Shown here: piece by piece, positions 6,954 to 11,466 of the stretch | How positions within the stretch are numbered: position 1 is the stretch's first letter | Layout of the letters: every line of letters starts with the position of its first letter | From: Phycisphaerales bacterium | GTDB lineage: Bacteria; Planctomycetota; Phycisphaerae; Tepidisphaerales; Tepidisphaeraceae | NCBI GenBank assembly: GCA_028288905.1 | Contig: JAQGHJ010000690.1 | Span: 1-11,466 of the forward strand | DNA: 11,466 nucleotides | Direction: 5' to 3' | The notes under the pieces: generated by a model | Databases searched by the model: none | Told to the model about the DNA's origin: nothing | The model's input: only the letters and a program-made list of their open reading frames with translations | Position numbers and translations under genes: made by a program

Positions 6954-8117
6954 ATGATCGGTGACCTGAACCAACTCGTCGGTAACGCCGACGCCTTCCC
7001 GGTGTTGAAGCGGTGGCAGTTCTTCAACCACGCCGGCGTCTGCCCGTTGCCGGCCGTCGGGGCCGACGCGTTCCGCCGGTACGCCCTCCAGGCCGAGACC
7101 GGCGGGTACCTCGGGACCGGCTGGTACCAAGACGTCGAGGCGCTGCGGGTGCGGGCTGCCGGGCTGATCGGGGCCCACCGGGACGAGATCGCGTTCGTCA
7201 AGAACACGAGCGAGGGGCTGAGCATCGTTGCCAACGGGCTCGACTGGCAGTGGGGCGACCGCGTCGTCACGACGGCCGTCGAATATCCGGCCAACATTTA
7301 CCCGTGGATGGAGCAGGTTCGGACCCGCGGGGTGAAGCTCGTGCAGGTGCCGGAGGAGACGGACGAGAACGGGCGGCAGGCGGTCCCGGTCGAGCGGATC
7401 CTGGAGGAGGCCGCCCACCCGAAGACGAAGATCGTCACCCTGAGCCACGTCGAGTTCGCCAGCGGGCAGCGGCACGACCTGGCGAAGATCGGGGCGTTCT
7501 GCCGGGCGAACGGCAAGCTGTTCTGCGTCGACGCGATCCAGTCGGTCGGGGTGCTGCCGGTGGACGTGGCGTCGATGCGGATCGACTACCTGTCGGCCGA
7601 CGGGCACAAGTGGATGCTAGGGCCGGAGGGGGCGGGGATCTTCTACTGCCGGCGGGAGCTGATCGAGCGGACCCGCCCGGCCATTGTCGGGTGGATGAAC
7701 GTGGTGAACGCCAAGCAGTACGGGAACTACGACTACACCCTGCGGGCCGACGCCGGCCGGTTCGAGTGCGGCAGCTACAACGTCCCGGGCCTGCTGGCGC
7801 TGCTGGCGTCGCTGGAGCTGTTGGACAACGCCCGGATCGGGCTCGTCGCCCAGCGGGTGCGGGCGCTGACCGACCTGCTGATCGAGCGGGTGGTGGTCAA
7901 GGGGTACCACGTCGTCAGCCCGCGGGACAAGTGGCAGTGGAGCGGGATCGTCAGCTTCACGAGCCCGAAGCACGAGCAGAAGCGGCTCGTGAGCACCCTC
8001 CGGCGGGACCACAACTGCGAGATCGCGCTGAGGGAGGGCCGGCTCCGGGCCAGCCCGCATTTCTACAACACCGACGAGCAGATCGTGCGGTTCGCCGAGG
8101 CGTTGCCGGGGCACTGA
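6954..8117 (+). CDS. Aminotransferase class V-fold PLP-dependent enzyme
   Basis: This 387-aa protein has the fold type I layout of the class V aminotransferase / cysteine desulfurase / isopenicillin N epimerase-like superfamily. FFNHAGVCPLP near the N-terminus is the usual substrate-entry segment. FVKNTSEGLSIVANGL is the phosphate-binding region, D193-AIQ holds the PLP-pyridine Asp and stacking neighbours, and YLSADGHKWMLGPEG carries the Schiff-base Lys219. LRASPHFYNTDEQI near the C-terminus is the typical carboxylate-binding Arg and end motif. The Ser-x-x-Cys persulfide loop of true cysteine desulfurases is not seen, so a lyase, epimerase or aminotransferase activity on an amino acid is more likely; the substrate is unknown. 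Start at ATG 6954 (MIGDLNQLVGNADAF). An open frame continues up to 6789 but runs through the repeat margin. No Shine-Dalgarno is present. It stands alone on the plus strand. Confidence 0.9.
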   Translation: MIGDLNQLVGNADAFPVLKRWQFFNHAGVCPLPAVGADAFRRYALQAETGGYLGTGWYQDVEALRVRAAGLIGAHRDEIAFVKNTSEGLSIVANGLDWQWGDRVVTTAVEYPANIYPWMEQVRTRGVKLVQVPEETDENGRQAVPVERILEEAAHPKTKIVTLSHVEFASGQRHDLAKIGAFCRANGKLFCVDAIQSVGVLPVDVASMRIDYLSADGHKWMLGPEGAGIFYCRRELIERTRPAIVGWMNVVNAKQYGNYDYTLRADAGRFECGSYNVPGLLALLASLELLDNARIGLVAQRVRALTDLLIERVVVKGYHVVSPRDKWQWSGIVSFTSPKHEQKRLVSTLRRDHNCEIALREGRLRASPHFYNTDEQIVRFAEALPGH

Positions 8118-8223
8118 AGGGGGAGGCGGTTCGGTGAATGGCGGCGAACGGCGGCAGAAATGGCGAGACGGCGGCGACTCGTTCGGCCGCGACGTGCTCG
8201 GCCGTGGTCAGCGTGACCGGGTT

Positions 8224-8259
8224 CCGCCCTCTCCCTCCGGGAGAGGGCGGGGGTGAGGG
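8224..8259 (+). repeat. REP-like element, single copy
   Basis: A perfect 12-bp stem, CCGCCCTCTCCC with GGGAGAGGGCGG (8224-8250), closes on the loop TCC and is followed directly by GGGTGAGGG (8251-8259). It lies in the 255-bp gap between the convergent PLP-enzyme and ribD genes, about 107 bp beyond the former's stop and 114 bp from the latter's. It could act as a bidirectional transcript end, though no T-tract is present on either side. Confidence 0.8.
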
Positions 8260-8372
8260 TGAACGTCAAGACCGCCCCGTCCGCGGCGCACCCCGGTCGT
8301 GGTGGATGATCCGGCCCGCAACGCCGCGAACCGCGGAGCGGCGGCCTGCGGCCGGGCGCGGACGGTGCCCGC

Positions 8373-9563
8373 TCATTCCGTCATGCGGTCTTCGGTTGCC
8401 AGCACGAAATCTGCCGACGGGACGGTGGTGTGGAAGGCCTCGCCGGAGCGGTTGAGGTACTCGGTGAGCGTGTCCCCCTCGACGTCCAGCCGCCCGGTCT
8501 CCGCGTAACCGGCCGGGATCGGTGCGGCGGCGGGGGCGGTGTCGTCGTCCGCCCGGCGCGGCGAGCGGAAGACCCATAGCCTGTCCGCCCACGGGAACAG
8601 CGACCGCGCCAGGGTGGGACCCGGCTCGGCCAGCAAGTGGTACACGTCCCCGATCAAGCTGCCGAGGAATTCGCGAAGGTTGATGCGGCCGTCGACGCCG
8701 TCGTCATCGTCGAGGAACTTGACGCCGGCCGCTCTCAGCTCGGCCACCCGTCCGGCGCGGGCGGGGTCGTTCCGGGCCGCGGGCGAAGCGGAGACCACGA
8801 GGGGGACGGTGCGGGCCGTCCGCACCAGTTGGCTGTCCGGCGGACTACGCAGGTGCGTGTCCAGCACGAACCGCCGGAGCGGCCGGGCCGCCTCAACGCC
8901 GCGGGCCGTCAGCAGGGGGTCGTCGGCTAGCACGGTGCCGATGCCGACCACGATCCCGTCCGACCGGGCCCGGAGTTGGTGGACGAGCCGGGACGCGGCC
9001 GGGTTGCTGATCTGCATCCGCCGCCCGCCCGGCCCGGCCACCTTGCCGTCGGCGGTCTCGGCCCACTTCATCGTCACGTACGGCCGGCCGCTGCCCTGGG
9101 ACTTGAGGAACGGCGAGATCAACTGCTTCGCCTCGGCCTCCAGCACCGGGCCGTCCACGCGGATGCCGGCCGCCCGGAGCATGGCGACGCCGTTGCCGTT
9201 GACGGCCGGGTTCGGGTCGAGGCAGCCGATCACGACCCGGACCACCTTCGCCGCGATCAGCCGCGGGGCGCACGGCGGCGTCTTCTTGTTCGTGTGGCAG
9301 CAGGGTTCGAGCGTGACGTACGCCGTCGCCCCGGCCGGGCCCTCGCCGCGGGCGGCGCAGTCGGCCAGGGCCGTCGGCTCGGCGTGGGGGCCGCCCCAGT
9401 GGGTGTGGTACCCCTCGCCGATGATCCGCCCGTCCCGGACGAGCACGCACCCGACCATCGGGTTCGGCTCGACCCTGCCCCGGCCGGTCATGGCCAGACG
9501 GAACGCGCGGCGGAGGAACGTTTCGTCCCGTTCCGCGGAAACGGTGGCGGCGGGGGCGGTCAC
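8373..9563 (-). CDS. ribD: Bifunctional riboflavin biosynthesis protein RibD (deaminase/reductase)
   Basis: This 396-aa protein has the two RibD domains in order, near the usual 360-400 aa length. The N-terminal deaminase has VEPNPMVGCVLV, the zinc motif GGPHAEPTAL (H60, E62) and TLEPCCHTNKKTPPC (C88 or C89, and C98). The reductase starts near residue 160 with RPYVTMKWAETADGKVA and continues with RARSDGIVVGIGTVLADDPLL (residues 198-218). Together the domains convert 2,5-diamino-6-(ribosylamino)-4(3H)-pyrimidinone 5'-phosphate into 5-amino-6-ribitylaminouracil phosphate in the cytoplasm. The loop between the zinc cysteines has one residue more than the E. coli PCSHHGRTPPC. The C-terminal EGG-type segment reads AEPGPTLA, a mild departure. 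The start is GTG at 9563-9561, with no Shine-Dalgarno. No other rib genes adjoin it, and I could not see an FMN riboswitch in the upstream spacer, which instead holds the MITE-like copy B. Confidence 0.95.
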   Translation of the reverse strand: MTAPAATVSAERDETFLRRAFRLAMTGRGRVEPNPMVGCVLVRDGRIIGEGYHTHWGGPHAEPTALADCAARGEGPAGATAYVTLEPCCHTNKKTPPCAPRLIAAKVVRVVIGCLDPNPAVNGNGVAMLRAAGIRVDGPVLEAEAKQLISPFLKSQGSGRPYVTMKWAETADGKVAGPGGRRMQISNPAASRLVHQLRARSDGIVVGIGTVLADDPLLTARGVEAARPLRRFVLDTHLRSPPDSQLVRTARTVPLVVSASPAARNDPARAGRVAELRAAGVKFLDDDDGVDGRINLREFLGSLIGDVYHLLAEPGPTLARSLFPWADRLWVFRSPRRADDDTAPAAAPIPAGYAETGRLDVEGDTLTEYLNRSGEAFHTTVPSADFVLATEDRMTE

Positions 9564-9637
9564 GCCCGGATCTTACCCGCGGAGACCGACGCCGGCCTCC
9601 CCGGGGACGGCAGGGCGTCCGCCGGGGCGTCGAGCGG

Positions 9638-9762
9638 GCCGGTCCGTGACACGGGCTTCCAGCCCGTGCGCGCCCGCTCGGGCGTTCGATGCCTCCGGAC
9701 TGCCAAGGCATGGTACGCCGGAGCCCGCACGCACGGGCTAGAAGCCCGTGTCACGGACGGGC
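9638..9762. repeat. MITE-like inverted-repeat element, copy B (125 bp)
   Basis: The arms 9638-9670 and 9730-9762 pair at 31 of 33 positions and share the core GACACGGGCTTCCAGCCCGT with copy A; the right arm has CTAGAAG where copy A has CTGGAAG. The interior shares GATGCC followed by CCGG with copy A but has otherwise diverged. It begins 75 bp upstream of the ribD start and ends 25 bp beyond the stop of the PPC-like surface protein, so it fills most of that 224-bp spacer. Confidence 0.88.
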
Positions 9763-9787
9763 ACGTTCGGCGCCCCACCCGTCGCGG

Positions 9788-10732
9788 TCAGACGTTCTGC
9801 GTGGTCGCCAGCCGCACGCCGGAGAACGACGCGTCGAAAGTGACGGAGTACGGGGCGGACGCCTGCCCGAAGTACAGGATGTTGAACACGTACTTCTGGC
9901 CGGCCACCGTCGTCACGGCCAGCTTGCCGTCCTCGTCGCCGAGCCCACCGCCGCCGCTGGTTTGGGCCGTGCCGTCCGGGTTGTACGGCACGCACGACCA
10001 GCTCGTGTCGTCCGTCAGGTCGCCGGGCAACTGGTACGTGCCGGCCGTCGTCGCCGTGAACTCGTACTGGACGACCGACTGGGTGGACGCCTGCCCGGTC
10101 GCGGCGGATAGGGTTCCGGTGTACGTGCCGCCGTTCGACCCGGCGCCCGTTGACCCACCACCCGTGTTCCCGCCGGTGCCGTCGCCGCCGGTCGTGGTGC
10201 CGCCGCCGGTCCCGCCGGAGTTCGTCGGGTCGGTGAACGTCGGGCCCTTCTTCGGGGACGGCTTGGTGGCGATGGACAGCTTGTACGCGACGCCACTCGT
10301 CCCGGCAGCCGGGGTGCCGGTGACGCCGACGTAGTACGTCCCGGGCCCGAGGATCTGCTTGCCACTCTTCTTCCCCGCGGCGACGCCGGCCTGCCCGGCG
10401 GGGTTGGTCAGCGACAGGGCGGGGAGCACCTGCTTGGCGGGCTTGCCGCCGGCCTTGAGCTTGACGGTGATGGCCGTGTTGGCGGTCACGGTGAAGGAGT
10501 AGTAGTCGGCCGCGTCGGTCGTCGACCCGATCGTCTGGGCGGGGGCGAACTTCGCCTTGTCCGCGACGCCGAGCGAGACGGCGGCGGCGACGGTGTCCCC
10601 GGCGTCGGCGGCCGGGTCGAACGCCGGGACGGCCGCGCTCATAAGTTGCCGACCTTCCAACGCCTCGAACGCGGCCGGCCTGGCCGTCGATCGATTCTCC
10701 TGCGTCCGCGACGTGAACAAGCTACCGAACAT
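9788..10732 (-). CDS. Secreted PPC-like beta-sandwich protein with LEPR-XLL-type N-terminal motif
   Basis: The protein has 314 aa. The N-terminus reads FEALEGRQLMSAA (residues 22-34), matching the planctomycete LEPR-XLL pattern (L-E-x-R-x-L-M here) found at the start of many large surface or secreted proteins. Residues about 40-152 resemble a bacterial pre-peptidase C-terminal (PPC) domain: D76-Y-Y-S-F-T-V, then GPGTYYVGVTG near 129-139. A Gly/Ser/Thr/Asn-rich linker spans roughly 159-203. A second beta-sandwich of similar style follows (GTYTGTLSAATGQ to VTFDASFSG). No catalytic motif is seen, so a cell-surface, binding or structural role is likely. ATG 10732 has the best ribosome-binding site in the window: AAAAGGAG eight bases upstream. 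A paralogue lies at 11281-11466 on the same strand. Confidence 0.85.
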   Translation of the reverse strand: MFGSLFTSRTQENRSTARPAAFEALEGRQLMSAAVPAFDPAADAGDTVAAAVSLGVADKAKFAPAQTIGSTTDAADYYSFTVTANTAITVKLKAGGKPAKQVLPALSLTNPAGQAGVAAGKKSGKQILGPGTYYVGVTGTPAAGTSGVAYKLSIATKPSPKKGPTFTDPTNSGGTGGGTTTGGDGTGGNTGGGSTGAGSNGGTYTGTLSAATGQASTQSVVQYEFTATTAGTYQLPGDLTDDTSWSCVPYNPDGTAQTSGGGGLGDEDGKLAVTTVAGQKYVFNILYFGQASAPYSVTFDASFSGVRLATTQNV

Positions 10733-10740
10733 GGCCCTCT

Positions 10741-10748
10741 CTCCTTTT
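10741..10748 (-). promoter_or_regulatory. Strong Shine-Dalgarno of the PPC-like gene
   Basis: Read on the minus strand the bases are AAAAGGAG, eight nucleotides before ATG 10732. It fixes the start of the 314-aa protein and contrasts with the near absence of such sites before other genes here, suggesting this gene is translated strongly. Confidence 0.8.
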
Positions 10749-11075
10749 GACTGATTGCGAACCGGGCGGGTCGCCGGGCCGATTGGCCCAAACAGTCCCA
10801 CACGAAGTGGGTCGGTGGGTGGATGCCTCCGACGACAAGTGCCGCCGGCGGCGGCCGTCGCTCCGACGAGTCGTCGCGGGGACTATAGCGTGACAATCAG
10901 AGGGTGCCGGCTGCCCTGATCCGGGCTAGTCAGTCACGTTGTGCAGGCCGGGCGGCGACGGGGGTCGTCCGATGAACGAAGCCGGGCGGCCGCTCGTACG
11001 GAGCGTCCGCCCGTGCTGGTTTGTGGGGCGGAACAGTTGCTGAGCGGATCAACCGAAGTGCGGATGCCTCTTGCC

Positions 11076-11113
11076 CCCTATCCCGGCATTCCGGGAGAGG
11101 GCCCGGGTGAGGG
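11076..11113 (+). repeat. REP-like element, left half of an inverted pair
   Basis: The hairpin CCCTATCCCGG-CATT-CCGGGAGAGGG (11076-11101) has one mismatch and is followed by GGGTGAGGG (11105-11113). It faces the copy at 11166-11203 in the opposite orientation, as in the 3704-3855 pair. Confidence 0.78.
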
Positions 11114-11165
11114 CTCGTCGCGGCGGCGGTTCGGATTTACGACCCGGCTCCGCTGCGCGACAAGA

Positions 11166-11203
11166 CCCTCACCCTAACCCTCTCCCGGTATCCCGGGAGA
11201 GGG
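11166..11203 (-). repeat. REP-like element, right half of an inverted pair
   Basis: CCCTCACCC (11166-11174) is followed by a perfect 11-bp hairpin, CCCTCTCCCGG-TATC-CCGGGAGAGGG (11178-11203). It lies about 77 bp beyond the stop of the truncated paralogue on the minus strand. Confidence 0.8.
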
Positions 11204-11280
11204 GACCAGACGGCGACGCGTGCCCGGGCCGTTCGCGCCCTCGCCGACCCGACCCCTTGCAACGACCCGGTCAGCCCCCC

Positions 11281-11466
11281 TCACGCGTTCGACGCGCTCG
11301 TCTTCACCAACTGCGAGAACGTGGCGTCGAACGTGATCGAGTAGCTCGTCGACGCTTGACCGGCGTACGCGATCGAGAACACGTACTTCTGCCCGGCCGT
11401 CGCGGTGACGGACAGCGTGCCGTTGTCCACGTTGCCGATCCCGCCGCCGCCGGTGCTGGACGCCGT
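11281..11466 (-). CDS. C-terminal end of a paralogous PPC-like secreted protein (runs off the right edge)
   Basis: The last 61 codons before a TGA stop (11283-11281) are visible; the start lies outside the window. The end of the protein closely matches the C-terminus of the 314-aa neighbour: AGQKYVFSIAYAGQAS here against AGQKYVFNILYFGQAS there, continuing to TFDATFS against TFDASFS. Over that 28-residue stretch 21 residues are identical without gaps. A Gly-run (STGGGGIGN) precedes it as in the neighbour. It is therefore the same kind of beta-sandwich surface domain, from a tandem duplication. Whether it has the LEPR-XLL-type N-terminus cannot be seen. Confidence 0.9.
   Translation of the reverse strand, partial: TASSTGGGGIGNVDNGTLSVTATAGQKYVFSIAYAGQASTSYSITFDATFSQLVKTSASNA

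Larger units (their letters stand above)
10733..11280. other. Intergenic region between paralogous surface-protein genes, 548 bp
   Basis: The spacer holds the Shine-Dalgarno of the 10732 gene (10741-10748). A possible -10 box on the minus strand, TATAGT (10887-10882), lacks a clear -35. Near 10827-10876 there is a GC-rich stretch with CTCCGACGA twice and the palindrome GACGAGTCGTC. The REP-like inverted pair at 11076-11203 is the main feature. I see no credible gene in it; the plus-strand open frame 10941-11177 is Arg-rich and runs through the repeat. Confidence 0.6.

Noticed and set aside
9564..9637. FMN riboswitch or leader upstream of ribD
   Set aside because: Only 74 bp lie between the start and repeat copy B, and I could not find the conserved RFN element pattern by eye.
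8976..10334. Plus-strand open frame of 452 codons across ribD, repeat copy B and the PPC-like gene
   Set aside because: It crosses two real genes and a repeat, and its composition changes abruptly along its length. It reads DTGFQPV and HGLEAR from the repeat arms.
10941..11177. Plus-strand ORF of 78 codons between the surface-protein paralogues
   Set aside because: It overlaps the REP-like pair, is Arg-rich and has no ribosome-binding site or motif.

Overview
The window is very GC-rich DNA from what looks like a planctomycete, most likely of the Gemmata type. Three things point there: an N-terminal LEGRQLMSA segment (a variant of the planctomycete LEPR-XLL motif) on a secreted protein; dispersed inverted repeats whose translations read DTGFQPV, TGWKPV and HGLEAR, strings I associate with planctomycete genomes; and mostly poor Shine-Dalgarno sequences. 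The assignment is inference from sequence character; no rRNA or other phylogenetic marker is present.

Layout: bases 1-6589 hold a series of minus-strand genes. Reading with transcription from right to left, these are a secreted TPR metalloprotease (6589-3875), a MazG-like nucleotide pyrophosphohydrolase (3648-3331), a large membrane-anchored protein with an extracytoplasmic GATase-like region (3177-547), a 90-aa orphan protein with acyl-carrier-like segments (473-201), and the first 43 codons of an ABC transporter ATPase (129-1), cut by the window edge. One plus-strand gene follows (6954-8117), a class-V aminotransferase-fold PLP enzyme divergent from the metalloprotease. It converges on a minus-strand ribD (9563-8373, GTG start). 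Further right are two minus-strand paralogues encoding secreted beta-sandwich (PPC-like) proteins: one complete (10732-9788) and one represented only by its last 61 codons (11466-11281).

The intergenic spaces are unusually rich in repeats. Two copies (6681-6803, 9638-9762) belong to a MITE-like element of about 125 bp with near-perfect 33-nt terminal inverted arms. Five hairpins (near 3704, 3835, 8224, 11076 and 11178) belong to a REP-like family with a CCCTCTCCC/GGGAGAGGG stem next to GGGTGAGGG; four of them form two inverted pairs. A third, unrelated imperfect inverted repeat lies at 3237-3323. No transposase, CRISPR array, tRNA or rRNA was seen.

The genes do not form an obvious pathway. 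The 547-3177 gene, the small ORF and the ABC ATPase are close enough (71-73 bp gaps) to be one transcription unit. The others look like independent housekeeping or surface genes separated by repeat-laden spacers. I found no convincing new defence or biosynthetic system. The most notable signals are the repeat families, the paralogous surface-protein pair and the acyl-carrier-like orphan.
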